From: a virus
Virus record (IMG/VR): IMGVR_UViG_3300034190_000284
Span: 1-33,462 of that record
Length of the DNA stretch: 33,462 bases
Direction: 5' to 3' (one strand)
Shown piece by piece: positions 15,637-23,300 of the stretch. The translations under genes and the position numbers were made by a program. Position 1 is the stretch's first letter. Each line of letters starts with the position of its first letter. A model generated the notes under the pieces. That model saw only the letters and a program-made list of their open reading frames with translations, was not told where the DNA came from and searched no databases.

Positions 15637-16064
15637 ATTCCGTACCCTTCAAAGTTCTCAACTTCTAGTTCGTTCCACATAAATACTACGCAATGGTCGG
15701 TTTGGAAACCTTGTTCTTCAAGGAAAGAAGATTGATCATTTTCCCAACCTTCCTGAAGCATTTCCTCATCGGCATCTGTACATCCATCATAGCAAATATC
15801 TTCGGAGCAGCCGTCGTACGACCCAATAAACTCATATTCATCGAAGTCATATGGCTCAAAACAATCCTCATCCTCATTAGACATAGCCAGAGTCAGTCTC
15901 TCAACTTCTTCCGCAGTCATAGGAGTGATGTTAACAGTACCGCCGCGCCAGAGAATAGAAACAGTAACACTCCGACCATCCTCATGTGTAAAGGACTCAA
16001 CCTCCTCAAAACTTTTCTTGTATTTGGGAGATACTGAATAAACCTTACCGATTTCAATTTCCAT
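15633..16064 (-). CDS. Small acidic phage protein upstream of gp43A
   Basis: The ATG at 16064 is chosen because AGG lies 9 bases upstream; an ATG at 16070 also exists. The 143-residue protein begins MEIEIGKVYSVSPKYKKSFE, has a SVTVSILWRGGTVNITPMTA middle, and then an Asp/Glu/Cys-rich stretch (EDEDCFEPYDFDEYEFIGSY) with four cysteines. The cysteine cluster (C..., DGCSEDICYDGCTD) may bind a metal, but no known zinc pattern is clear. The gene overlaps the HAD gene's end region closely and shares TTGA with the start of gp43A, so it is co-translated with the polymerase. I recognise no family. A regulatory role is possible but unsupported. Confidence 0.7.
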   Translation of the reverse strand: MEIEIGKVYSVSPKYKKSFEEVESFTHEDGRSVTVSILWRGGTVNITPMTAEEVERLTLAMSNEDEDCFEPYDFDEYEFIGSYDGCSEDICYDGCTDADEEMLQEGWENDQSSFLEEQGFQTDHCVVFMWNELEVENFEGYGI

Positions 16065-16069
16065 AATCA

Positions 16070-16660
16070 TCAACCTGTAATAATATTGTAAATTTCATGC
16101 CAGTTATTAACTCTGACCGCATCACCATTATACGCTACATTGTACCCATGAGCAAGTAATAAAGAATTCAACCCAGCGGCAGCACCAACGTCAGCATTTT
16201 CTGCTTTATCTTCAACCCAGAAACAGCCAGTGCCTTTATACTTCGCAAGCGCCTCATCCTTATCACCACCGCATGGCAAGCATGTAACAACCTCAAAGAT
16301 GCCCTTACCAAATACAGCCTCAAGATTTTCAATACGAAGCTGGCGAGCTTTCGGGCAGTCAGACTGAGAAGTAATAGCGTGGAATACATAACCGTGGTCA
16401 GTATGCAGTTTACGAACATACTTAACAGCATCGCGAAACGGTGTCAGGTCACGTATCCAAGCACTCTCATTAAAGGAAGAGACCAATGGCTTGGTAACTT
16501 CTTTATCAACTCCAAATACTTCATTAATTTTATACATAGCGCCCCAACCACGAACAGGACTATATCCACGCCCTTCCATGTAGTTCATGAAACCATGAAC
16601 CCAATCAAACAAGACGCCATCGCAATCTGTCAAGATTACCTTTTCTTTACTTACATACAC
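16070..16660 (-). CDS. HAD-superfamily phosphatase/nucleotidase
   Basis: This 196-residue protein starts with GTG at 16660, preceded by GGAG at 8 bases. HAD motif I is LTDCDGVLFDWV (nucleophile Asp12, acid/base Asp14), motif II is AITSQ, a conserved Lys (KDEALAKYK) is near motif III, and WVEDKAENADVGAAAGL gives the metal-binding Asp motif IV. The Phe/Trp-rich cap resembles phage and bacterial 5'-nucleotidases or polynucleotide phosphatases, but a specific substrate is not visible. It sits immediately downstream of a TTGCCT-17-TATAAT promoter, at the head of the gp43 operon. Nucleotide salvage or end-healing are both reasonable readings. Confidence 0.8.
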   Translation of the reverse strand: MYVSKEKVILTDCDGVLFDWVHGFMNYMEGRGYSPVRGWGAMYKINEVFGVDKEVTKPLVSSFNESAWIRDLTPFRDAVKYVRKLHTDHGYVFHAITSQSDCPKARQLRIENLEAVFGKGIFEVVTCLPCGGDKDEALAKYKGTGCFWVEDKAENADVGAAAGLNSLLLAHGYNVAYNGDAVRVNNWHEIYNIITG

Positions 16661-16691
16661 TAACTATACTCCAATTCAATTCAACATATAT

Positions 16692-16720
16692 ATTATACTA
16701 TATCCAGCAGGAAGAGGCAA
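16692..16720 (-). promoter_or_regulatory. Sigma70-type promoter upstream of the HAD gene
   Basis: On the minus strand: TTGCCT (16715-16720), 17 bases, TATAAT (16692-16697). It precedes the HAD/gp43 operon, whose GTG start is at 16660. Confidence 0.75.
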
Positions 16721-16741
16721 GACTTATTTCTATCTTTTTTC

Positions 16742-17158
16742 CTAAACAACGGAGCGCAGATTGATGTAATCAGTTCGCTCACCTTCCGGAAGCATTATCC
16801 ATGATTCTGTAGAATTGTAGTATGTTTCGTGAGAAAGAACATAGTTGCCATAAAAGTTCTTGGCAATAACCTTCTCGCTTTCCCATTCTTCAGTAACTGT
16901 TTGGTCAGCGTCAACTACTCGCCACCCAATAACTACCTCGGAATCGTAATGGTTAGTTGCCTCAATAAGTTTGCTGAGATATTTAACAGTATCAGATAGA
17001 CAATTGTGGGGGATCGAAGTATCAAACTCGCCATACATGGTGTAGGTGTTACCGCCCTTCATCTTCCAACCTTGAGGGCATTCACCCTGACCGTCCCAAT
17101 CGTGGGCGGCATAGTTTTCGGAGTTTTGGGTATCAATAACTAATTTTCTCATATTCAT
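16742..17158 (-). CDS. Conserved phage hypothetical protein (MRKLVIDTQNSENYAAH)
   Basis: This 138-residue protein begins MNMRKLVIDTQNSENYAAHD and then WDGQGECPQGWKMKGGNTYT. A start at the next ATG (17152) is equally possible. I recall phage and bacterial hypothetical proteins with the same opening (a short beta-strand, then ENYGAH and GGxTY), but not their function. The middle holds SEVVIGWRVVDADQTVTEEW and the end reads ERTDYINLRSVV. No membrane segment or known catalytic motif is seen. It is the first gene after a consensus sigma70 promoter (TTGACA-17-TATAAT), so it is probably an early gene. No ribosome site stands out. Confidence 0.75.
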   Translation of the reverse strand: MNMRKLVIDTQNSENYAAHDWDGQGECPQGWKMKGGNTYTMYGEFDTSIPHNCLSDTVKYLSKLIEATNHYDSEVVIGWRVVDADQTVTEEWESEKVIAKNFYGNYVLSHETYYNSTESWIMLPEGERTDYINLRSVV

Positions 17159-17166
17159 CTCTTATA

Positions 17167-17241
17167 TCAATTTATACAGCTATTATACCTAATGCGTGCG
17201 TGTATGTCAAGCAATATCGTCATTACATTTCATTATAGTCG
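17167..17241 (-). repeat. Repeated promoter block, copy 1
   Basis: The 22 bases 17167-17188 (including the -10 box and 15 bases downstream of it) are identical to 31893-31914. Further upstream of the promoter, GTAATGAC (17219-17226) and CGACTATAAT (17232-17241) also recur in the other copy. The spacer and -35 region are not conserved as sequence. Confidence 0.75.
17182..17210 (-). promoter_or_regulatory. Consensus sigma70-type promoter after the cyclase gene
   Basis: On the minus strand: TTGACA (17205-17210), 17 bases, TATAAT (17182-17187), a perfect match to the consensus. It lies after the cyclase stop and before the gene at 16742-17158. Confidence 0.85.
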
Positions 17242-19062
17242 TTATAACTTTGGAGAATAGATGGTTATGAGTTCTTCTTTACCTTTGACTTTGATGTCGC
17301 CTATTGGTCTCGATTCAATAGTGGTAAGTTGGTCCATTGTTGCGCGAGAGTAGATGGTCTTGTATTCGAGATACTCTCCTCGAGCTGCTGTGGCTTCGAG
17401 TCTGGCGGCAAGGTTAACTGCGTCTCCGATGACCGAATAGTCAAACCGTGACTCACTACCCATATTACCAACAATGCAAGTACCTGTATTGATGCCAGTT
17501 CCAACATTGATGGGGGGTAAACCCTGTTCTTGATATCGTCGTCTAAGTTCATTAGTCTTAATCTCTATCTCTATTCCTGACTTAACTGCCAAGTCGGCAT
17601 GGTTCTCGCACGGCAACGGCGCATTCCAAAATGCCATAATACAGTCGCCCATGTATTTATCTATCGTGCCGCCATTGTTTAGAATTATTTTCGTCATGGC
17701 GTCTAAATATTCGTTGATCAAATCAACCAAACCTTCAGGGTCATCATTGTTTTTGTAGTGCTCAGATATAGGTGTGAATCCTACGATGTCCATAAAGAGG
17801 AAACTCATCTCTTTACGCTCACCGCCCAACTTCAATAGAGAGGGATCTTTCTGCAGAAGATACACCATCTCCGGAGATAAATAAGTACCGAACTGCTTTT
17901 TAATTTGCTCTTTCTGCTTATATGTAGTATAATACCTATTGAAAGAACTTTGCCCAAATACAAGGATCCCTGCTAGTGAAGCCCAGACAACGTCTAAGAA
18001 CAAATACCCAGAATGCCAAACGTAGAAACCTGATGACATTACAGATAAGAGCAAGCCAAAAGACACTATCACCGCAGCTATTGTGGGAAGCGTGTAGACC
18101 GATACAAGGATACCTAGACACACTATCAAAAGAATCGCAAGCTCAGCTGCTACAGACCAGTCGGGTCGAAGTATTTGAACGCCTGAGATTAAGGTCTGAA
18201 TCTGATGACCTTGAACTTCGTGGGGATACATTGCACCCACTGGGGTTGGTACTGGATTAGCGACACCTTCAGCTGTAACCCCAAGTATCACAACCTTTCC
18301 TTCGGGTATCGGATCAAGTATTGATTGCGTTTTAAATTTATTCCAAAACGCTACTGGTAACTCGGAGGTTGGCTGTGTGATTAGCGGATCTTGCCTTCCC
18401 AACCTTATCCACTCAATTCCCAAATCATTCTTCTTAACAGTATATGACGGTTCTCCCAAAAACACCCTCACCGCATCAAGACCTAATGATGGGTATGGTT
18501 GCCCATTAATCCCAACTATAAGGGGAACTCTTCTTAGAACTCCAGTCGGTTGGTCTAGCTCCGCGGAAACAGCGCCCACACCCATAGCATATTGCGCAAG
18601 TTCGGGGATGGGTGTAAGCAGACCGGTGTAATTGACTAGAGTTTCTGGACCAGCGCCGAATGTAGAAACATTAGCATAAATGCCGAGATCATCTGTAGTA
18701 GTTTGGCGCGTAGGTGCGCTTGCTAATATTACTGCCTTCTGACTTAGCGAGGCGGATAGTTCTTGATCCCCCGCAAATCTATCTTCCTCTGACCATATCA
18801 TTGTTGATACGAGTAAGGAATTATTCGGTGCTTGATTTATGTACTTCGCGAGTGTTTGTCTTGGCCAGGGATATTGCCCTTCTTTCCTGATTGCTTCTTC
18901 ATCAATGTTCACGAGAACGATATCGTCAACTTCAATGATTTCATGACTGCGCTGTAGATAGTCGTAGTAGATATATTCTACTGCCTTAACTGTGTCGTAC
19001 TGTGAAACCTTTAAGAATGCGAGTAAGAATATTATAGGAAGAACCGAATACCACTTGGTCAT
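17242..19062 (-). CDS. CHASE2-domain class III adenylate cyclase, membrane bound
   Basis: The ATG at 19062 gives 606 residues and overlaps the curlin-B stop (TGATG); a TTG at 19107 is less likely. An N-terminal TM helix (about 5-19) is followed by a periplasmic CHASE2 sensor (about 22-300, with VNIDEEAIRKEGQYPWPR and the late PEGKVVILGVTAEGV strand), then three TM helices (about 304-372) and a class III cyclase domain (417-600). The metal aspartates are Asp425 (FMDIVGFT) and Asp473 (YMGDCIMAFW), adenine selectors Lys469 and Asp541, and transition-state residues Asn550 and Arg554 (VNLAARLE). All are intact, so it should make cAMP from ATP. FecR/CHASE2 partners are known in bacteria. It is the last gene of the curli-like operon. 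Confidence 0.92.
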   Translation of the reverse strand: MTKWYSVLPIIFLLAFLKVSQYDTVKAVEYIYYDYLQRSHEIIEVDDIVLVNIDEEAIRKEGQYPWPRQTLAKYINQAPNNSLLVSTMIWSEEDRFAGDQELSASLSQKAVILASAPTRQTTTDDLGIYANVSTFGAGPETLVNYTGLLTPIPELAQYAMGVGAVSAELDQPTGVLRRVPLIVGINGQPYPSLGLDAVRVFLGEPSYTVKKNDLGIEWIRLGRQDPLITQPTSELPVAFWNKFKTQSILDPIPEGKVVILGVTAEGVANPVPTPVGAMYPHEVQGHQIQTLISGVQILRPDWSVAAELAILLIVCLGILVSVYTLPTIAAVIVSFGLLLSVMSSGFYVWHSGYLFLDVVWASLAGILVFGQSSFNRYYTTYKQKEQIKKQFGTYLSPEMVYLLQKDPSLLKLGGERKEMSFLFMDIVGFTPISEHYKNNDDPEGLVDLINEYLDAMTKIILNNGGTIDKYMGDCIMAFWNAPLPCENHADLAVKSGIEIEIKTNELRRRYQEQGLPPINVGTGINTGTCIVGNMGSESRFDYSVIGDAVNLAARLEATAARGEYLEYKTIYSRATMDQLTTIESRPIGDIKVKGKEELITIYSPKL

Positions 19063-19838
19063 CAGTTTTGAGTCACTGATATGCCACAGCCACCAACTGT
19101 AATGCAATTTTGCTGTATCGAAAACGATTGGCCAGTAACGCCGCTTTGTGTGAGGGATATGTCAGTTCCGTATTGGCCTGTTATCAATATATCTGCGTGG
19201 TGATCGCCATGGCCTTTCTGAACAATTGATGCGATATTGTCATCACTAATAATACCAACCTCTAGGAACTGAGAACCACCTTCTTTCTGTTTAATGTGAA
19301 CGTCATTATCATCACCTTCGATCATGACATACGCTTCATGCCCAGAGGAATTGTTATTAGTTCTCTGAGAAACTTTAACTTCGTTGTAGTCGCCGTCGAT
19401 AGCAATACCAACAAACTGATCACCATGCTCATCATAATCTTCAATGAAGGTTCCGTTGGCATCAAGATCATATCCCTGACCAACCATTACAGTATTTCCG
19501 GTTCCTTCTAGTTCAGCTATCGACACTGCTTGGCCTTCAGTACCATACTGTCTATTCTGTTTAATGATGAGCGTGGTATTATCACCGGAGAGTAAACCAC
19601 TGAAATTCCAGACAGTGCCAGAACTATCTGTGTGAGTTACCTGCTCAGTAAGTACCTCATTGAGATATCCAAATTGAGAGATCTCTAAATTCAGGTTATC
19701 ACCACCCACCTGATCAATGGCTATCAAATTATCAGATAGCGCATTTGTTGACAAGATCATGAATATGACCAGAAGGAAACAAAACATTAACAGAACGTCA
19801 ACCACCCACCCTATAAAACCAAATATTACTCGAAACAT
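19062..19838 (-). CDS. Curlin-like amyloid repeat protein B
   Basis: This 258-residue protein has a hydrophobic N-terminal segment (residues 7-30) that acts as a long signal peptide or anchor, with a possible cut after STNALS. The rest is built of repeats of roughly 20-25 residues with the curlin pattern (alternating hydrophobics, then x-Q-x-G-x-x-N or G-D-x-N): LIAIDQVGGDNLNLEISQFG, IAIDGDYNEVKVSQR, VMIEGDDNDVHIKQK, DILITGQYGTDISLTQ. The final residues SVTQN and the CITVGGC pair are notable. Like CsgA/CsgB it lacks other known domains. It starts one base after the FecR stop (TAA-T-ATG). It could be the nucleator or an alternative fibre subunit. Secretion through CsgG is inferred. Confidence 0.82.
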   Translation of the reverse strand: MFRVIFGFIGWVVDVLLMFCFLLVIFMILSTNALSDNLIAIDQVGGDNLNLEISQFGYLNEVLTEQVTHTDSSGTVWNFSGLLSGDNTTLIIKQNRQYGTEGQAVSIAELEGTGNTVMVGQGYDLDANGTFIEDYDEHGDQFVGIAIDGDYNEVKVSQRTNNNSSGHEAYVMIEGDDNDVHIKQKEGGSQFLEVGIISDDNIASIVQKGHGDHHADILITGQYGTDISLTQSGVTGQSFSIQQNCITVGGCGISVTQN

Positions 19839-19839
19839 A

Positions 19840-20982
19840 TTAATTGCCCTGCCGTATTATAACACGTATATCTTCACCGCCATTCGCAGTTATGATGCCA
19901 TTGTACCCATCGACTTCCGTTTCAACTCTAATAGAACCGCCGTTAGAAAAGTTTAAACTAATAACCCCACCAGCGTCCCTGTAAAAAACCAACCCGTCAT
20001 CTTCAGCGAAGATAGCATACTGGCTATCACTATTTAGTCCCCATCTAGCACCCTTCAGAATCGTTGCACCGCCTGCGTTTTGTTGGACGTCTTCAAGTGC
20101 CTCAAGAGTTCTCACTAATTCTTCGACAATATCTAACAAATCAACCAAAAGTTCTGAGTCAAGAGCATTATAATCCAGCCTGCTGGTAACGTCACCATCT
20201 TCGCTGGCGTAGTCGTCAATATCTTTTTCCAATTCATCGAACGCAAGATAGTCAGCATCGAGCGAACCATAGTCATCACTGTCAAGTTCCTGTAACTGTT
20301 CTTCCATTACTTGCCGAACTTCTTTCGGAGGGTTGACAATGAACATATTATCAATTACAGTTGGCGTTATTCCTTCTATCACAACTGTTCTGGTTGGTGC
20401 TGTAGAAATACTTGATACCATGGTAGCAGCATATGCTTCGGATAGAGTTATTTCCCCAGCTTCGTTTGATACTACAATCTCACCTGAAGGATTGCCATAT
20501 TCATCTGGCAGTAATATTACCAGTGACCTACCAAGCTCGTCAGTAGTTGTCGTGAAGTCAGTTCCGCGAACGGCGATCGTAGCTGTTGGGGTAGAGATTT
20601 CTATGTTCTTTTTGTTTACCATGCCCAACCGGCCAGACGCAAATCGGGCTGTACCCATGGCCATCTTCATAACCATTTTTGATTTACTTGGATCGGGATC
20701 GTAGTAGACTTTGTCGATGTAGACAACGCTGTGCTCAATCAGGGATAGTTCCGCTTCATCAGCAAACTTAATGAGCATCCTACCTTTGGCAGTTTTGGCT
20801 GTATCGTTGAGTTGTATTTCGGTGCCGACTTGAGCGGCAATATCTGAGGAGGATCTTTCTAAACTGTTAACGCCTGTGGATTCAATAACCCCACCGATGG
20901 AAGAAGCGTATGCCACCCCCACCAGTAGGTGAATATTAACTGTCGTTAGAAGTATCTTTCTGATTAATCTGGATAGTAGCAT
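19840..20982 (-). CDS. FecR-domain protein (periplasmic sensor/carrier)
   Basis: This 380-residue protein has a signal peptide (residues 1-26, ending VGVAYA|SS) and a FecR domain at about 27-150: GTEIQLNDTAKTAKGRMLIK, then EAELSLIEHSVVYIDKVYYD and ISTPTATIAVRGTDF, with the usual closing TP.ATI..RGTDF. A long acidic helical stretch (about 225-300) and a C-terminal beta region (RWGLNSDSQYAIFAEDDGLV onward) follow. FecR domains usually signal or scaffold in the periplasm. In bacteria, such proteins are often found next to CHASE2 cyclases. Here it lies between two curlin-like genes. The start ATG overlaps the curlin-A end by 47 bases and no other Met precedes the signal peptide. The role as sensor or subunit partner is inference. 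Confidence 0.85.
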   Translation of the reverse strand: MLLSRLIRKILLTTVNIHLLVGVAYASSIGGVIESTGVNSLERSSSDIAAQVGTEIQLNDTAKTAKGRMLIKFADEAELSLIEHSVVYIDKVYYDPDPSKSKMVMKMAMGTARFASGRLGMVNKKNIEISTPTATIAVRGTDFTTTTDELGRSLVILLPDEYGNPSGEIVVSNEAGEITLSEAYAATMVSSISTAPTRTVVIEGITPTVIDNMFIVNPPKEVRQVMEEQLQELDSDDYGSLDADYLAFDELEKDIDDYASEDGDVTSRLDYNALDSELLVDLLDIVEELVRTLEALEDVQQNAGGATILKGARWGLNSDSQYAIFAEDDGLVFYRDAGGVISLNFSNGGSIRVETEVDGYNGIITANGGEDIRVIIRQGN

Positions 20983-21658
20983 TGTCAGAAGTAATGTCCA
21001 ATGTGATTATACCCTTACAGGTTGAGATCCCAACAGCACAGGAACCGCTTAACTGATTAATATCAATATCCGCATTATCACCATCAAATATTACTGTCTG
21101 CTCTTGATAGAACCCATCATTCTGTAAGCTGACCAGGTCGTTACTGTCACCAGTTATATCCCAGTTCCATATAACATCATCAGTTTCGATATCAACATCA
21201 AACGTATTACTTGTACCAAGGATGTTTAGATCAAAATCTAATCTTTCAGAACTTGCCACCTGACCTTGATCCAGATCCATGACGTTATAGTCGCCCAAGA
21301 TTTTGACGTCCATCGTGGTTGTATCGGTAGAACCAATATACCCCAAATTCCAATCCCAGGAATTTGAATCACCAGTCCATTCCATATTGTATGTAGAGTT
21401 ATTAGAAACAACCACGCCATACAACAAGTTACTGTTACCGAGTTGATCAATATCAAAGGTCAACCCAGACCCTGTAATGGGCATTGCTGATGACGTTACA
21501 GAGAAATCGTCACCACCTATCTTGTTACCATAGCCAACTTGATCGATATAGATTGTTAATATATCACCGCTTTGTAATAAGTTAATCTCATTATCATCAG
21601 AGGCGACCGCGAATCCGGCCATAGCTAATCCAGCCAGTCCTACTAAGTACCTATTCAT
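20936..21658 (-). CDS. Curlin-like amyloid repeat protein A
   Basis: This 240-residue protein has a signal peptide (MNRYLVGLAGLAMAGFAVAS, cut after about residue 20). The mature part has about eight repeats of a curlin-type unit with alternating hydrophobics and a G-x-x-N turn: IDQVGYGNKI, FDIDQLGNSNLLYG, WTGDSNSWDW, VKILGDYNVMDLDQ, LNILGTSNTFDVD, DITGDSNDLVSL, and DITSDNATIQINQ near the end. Some repeats keep the Q-x-G-x-x-N of CsgA/CsgB; others have lost the Gln. Two cysteines lie near the C-terminus (SCAVGISTCKG), like the pair in curlin-B. Its start overlaps the csgG stop by 8 bases. It is probably the substrate of CsgG. Confidence 0.85.
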   Translation of the reverse strand: MNRYLVGLAGLAMAGFAVASDDNEINLLQSGDILTIYIDQVGYGNKIGGDDFSVTSSAMPITGSGLTFDIDQLGNSNLLYGVVVSNNSTYNMEWTGDSNSWDWNLGYIGSTDTTTMDVKILGDYNVMDLDQGQVASSERLDFDLNILGTSNTFDVDIETDDVIWNWDITGDSNDLVSLQNDGFYQEQTVIFDGDNADIDINQLSGSCAVGISTCKGIITLDITSDNATIQINQKDTSNDS

Positions 21659-22559
21659 CTTGTTTACTATCTCCTATCGGATGACCATCGTTTTTCCCAT
21701 CATGCTGATGAGGGTGCCTATGTCCATCACGTATTTTCCAAAGACCTCTATCGTGCCCTTGGTATATTAGTTCCAGCACCCCAGCTTCAATCGCTGTCCG
21801 TACCGCATATGTCACGCTCTCATTATTACCAACACCGTCCTCATACTCAATAAGCTGTGTTCCCTGTTCATAAAATCTAAACAGATCACCGGCAGCGCCG
21901 TAACTCATTATCGTCTTTCTACTTTGGACGTTTAATAAAACTTCTCCAGTTAGAACAGAAACTGCCCTAATTGAAACAGTGACAGAATCTTGCCGATACT
22001 GTCTAGAAAACCCTATACCAAGTGTTCTTGCTCCGCGACCACCTGTTTGTAGGTTTGTATCATATCCTATTACACCACCCTCAATTATCATCCCCGCAAA
22101 TAATAGCGGAGCAACTGCACTTTGATCGTCAGCATACTCTTTCCGAGTGCTACGGACTATCTGCCTTTCACGAACTAAGTTATCAATTCCTTGCCGTTCT
22201 ACTACACGAAACCATGTACCGCCGCCAGCTGTCTTCAATGCATCTATCATCATTTCTGTACCGCCTTGACTGACTGCTGTACTGAAATCGGCAATACCAT
22301 CCCGAGACTTTCTTTGTCCAGTTTTATCTGCGAATCCATACACAGCAACAACTGGCTTTTGTTTAGCTGGAGGCAGCTCTAGCAATTCAATGTATGAAGG
22401 TAAGCGCACCGGCTCTGCCTTCTCAACACAGATATACTTGCGCTCCATTATTTCATCTAACCCTTTTCCCGAGCCACATTCCTCAGGGGTTGGCGTCCAC
22501 ATAGGAACACCTGCGCAGCCAGTAAGTAGCAGAAGCGGGATTAGTATCTTATGTACCAT
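21651..22559 (-). CDS. csgG: CsgG-like outer-membrane curli secretion lipoprotein
   Basis: I use the ATG at 22559 (302 residues), because it yields a lipoprotein signal (lipobox LTGC, Cys15) and has a GGAG ribosome site; it overlaps the csgF stop. E. coli CsgG (277) matches clearly: PVVAVYGFADKTGQRK, IADFSTAVSQGGTEMMIDAL, WFRVVERQGIDNLVRERQIV, MIIEGGVIGYDTNLQTGG, GARTLGIGFSRQYRQDSV, VSVLTGEVLLNVQSRKTI, AIEAGVLELIYQGHDRGLW. CsgG forms a nonameric outer-membrane pore that exports curli subunits. A His-rich tail follows (RHPHQHDGKNDGHPIG), absent from E. coli CsgG. No CsgE chaperone gene is visible nearby. The pore loop and cap regions seem intact. Confidence 0.95.
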   Translation of the reverse strand: MVHKILIPLLLLTGCAGVPMWTPTPEECGSGKGLDEIMERKYICVEKAEPVRLPSYIELLELPPAKQKPVVAVYGFADKTGQRKSRDGIADFSTAVSQGGTEMMIDALKTAGGGTWFRVVERQGIDNLVRERQIVRSTRKEYADDQSAVAPLLFAGMIIEGGVIGYDTNLQTGGRGARTLGIGFSRQYRQDSVTVSIRAVSVLTGEVLLNVQSRKTIMSYGAAGDLFRFYEQGTQLIEYEDGVGNNESVTYAVRTAIEAGVLELIYQGHDRGLWKIRDGHRHPHQHDGKNDGHPIGDSKQDE

Positions 22560-23040
22560 CGCCACTATCTCCGTCAGGATCAGAACCAAAGTTACCAGTA
22601 CCAATGGGGATTTCAATGATTGTTTCGCTGCCATCAGAATCAACGATGGTCATCTTAATCACTTCTTCACCCAAATCATTGGTGATGGTTTCATATGTTA
22701 TAACGGATCCTTCTAGAGTAAATGACCCAAAAGTAACCGCATCTTCATTACTGAACATATTGTCAACTAACTGCTTCGATAGCTGAGCATATATCCTGCT
22801 TTCTAGATTCCTAATGAACTTAGCAAGAACCGTGTTATCCGCCTCACGCTCAGCTGCCTTTCGGGCTGCTTCCAGGGCATCTTCTATTGCTTTCTTTCTG
22901 CTATGTTCCTGATTTTCAATTGTCAGATAATGCGCCCCAGTTCCAATTCCACTGAACGAAGGGTTCTTAAATTGGTGGACTATCTCCGCCGCTGCTTGGG
23001 TCGGTATAGTCATCATCAGTAATAACATCAACTTCCGCAT
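22549..23040 (-). CDS. csgF: CsgF-like curli assembly factor
   Basis: This 163-residue protein begins with a signal peptide (MRKLMLLLMMTIPTQAAA|E). The mature N-terminus VHQFKNPSFSGIGTGAHYLT matches CsgF's mature start, in which FQFRNPNFGG binds the CsgG pore constriction. The end (VIKMTIVDSDGSETIIEIPI) matches the terminal beta-rich part of CsgF. The middle is helical (KKAIEDALEAARKAAEREAD) and longer than in the 138-residue E. coli protein. CsgF plugs and extends the CsgG pore and helps nucleate fibres on the surface. It overlaps the upstream small membrane gene by 74 bases, so the start is not free to move far; ribosome site GAGG lies about 10 bases upstream. Confidence 0.9.
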   Translation of the reverse strand: MRKLMLLLMMTIPTQAAAEIVHQFKNPSFSGIGTGAHYLTIENQEHSRKKAIEDALEAARKAAEREADNTVLAKFIRNLESRIYAQLSKQLVDNMFSNEDAVTFGSFTLEGSVITYETITNDLGEEVIKMTIVDSDGSETIIEIPIGTGNFGSDPDGDSGDGT

Positions 23041-23290
23041 TGTTTGTTCGCCTCGTAATGCTCTCTGCGTGTTGTAAGAGCATTGTCAATTTTACTTCAA
23101 GCCTGATCAAATCATTATCCAACATACGAACCTTGTCGATAAGGTCAATCAGAGTCATGTGGGATTCGTCGATCACGGGATTGACTTCTTCCGTAACCCA
23201 AACCCAAATATAATATATGAAATATCCCAAACCGACCGCCGCCAGTATCGGGAACCCATATGTGCCTATTGCTTCAGCTATATCTTCCAC
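22967..23290 (-). CDS. Small membrane protein, holin-like
   Basis: This 107-residue protein starts with GTG at 23290 (AAAGG 7 bases upstream). One N-terminal TM helix (residues 11-32, YGFPILAAVGLGYFIYYIWVW) is followed by an amphipathic, coiled-coil-like region (MTLIDLIDKVRMLDNDLIRL) and an acidic tail. It resembles the previous gene's product in the GFPI...A...G.F segment, so the two look like duplicates. Position next to an M15 peptidase and the single TM make a holin or antiholin plausible, but the csgF overlap (74 bases) also ties it to the curli operon. I cannot decide between a lysis and a curli-related role. Confidence 0.65.
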   Translation of the reverse strand: MEDIAEAIGTYGFPILAAVGLGYFIYYIWVWVTEEVNPVIDESHMTLIDLIDKVRMLDNDLIRLEVKLTMLLQHAESITRRTNNAEVDVITDDDYTDPSSGGDSPPI

Positions 23291-23300
23291 TATTTAGCCT

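Noticed and set aside
19063-19107. Longer N-terminus for the cyclase from a TTG
   Set aside because: The ATG at 19062 overlaps the upstream stop neatly and directly precedes the first TM helix; the TTG form adds a polar stretch inside curlin-B.
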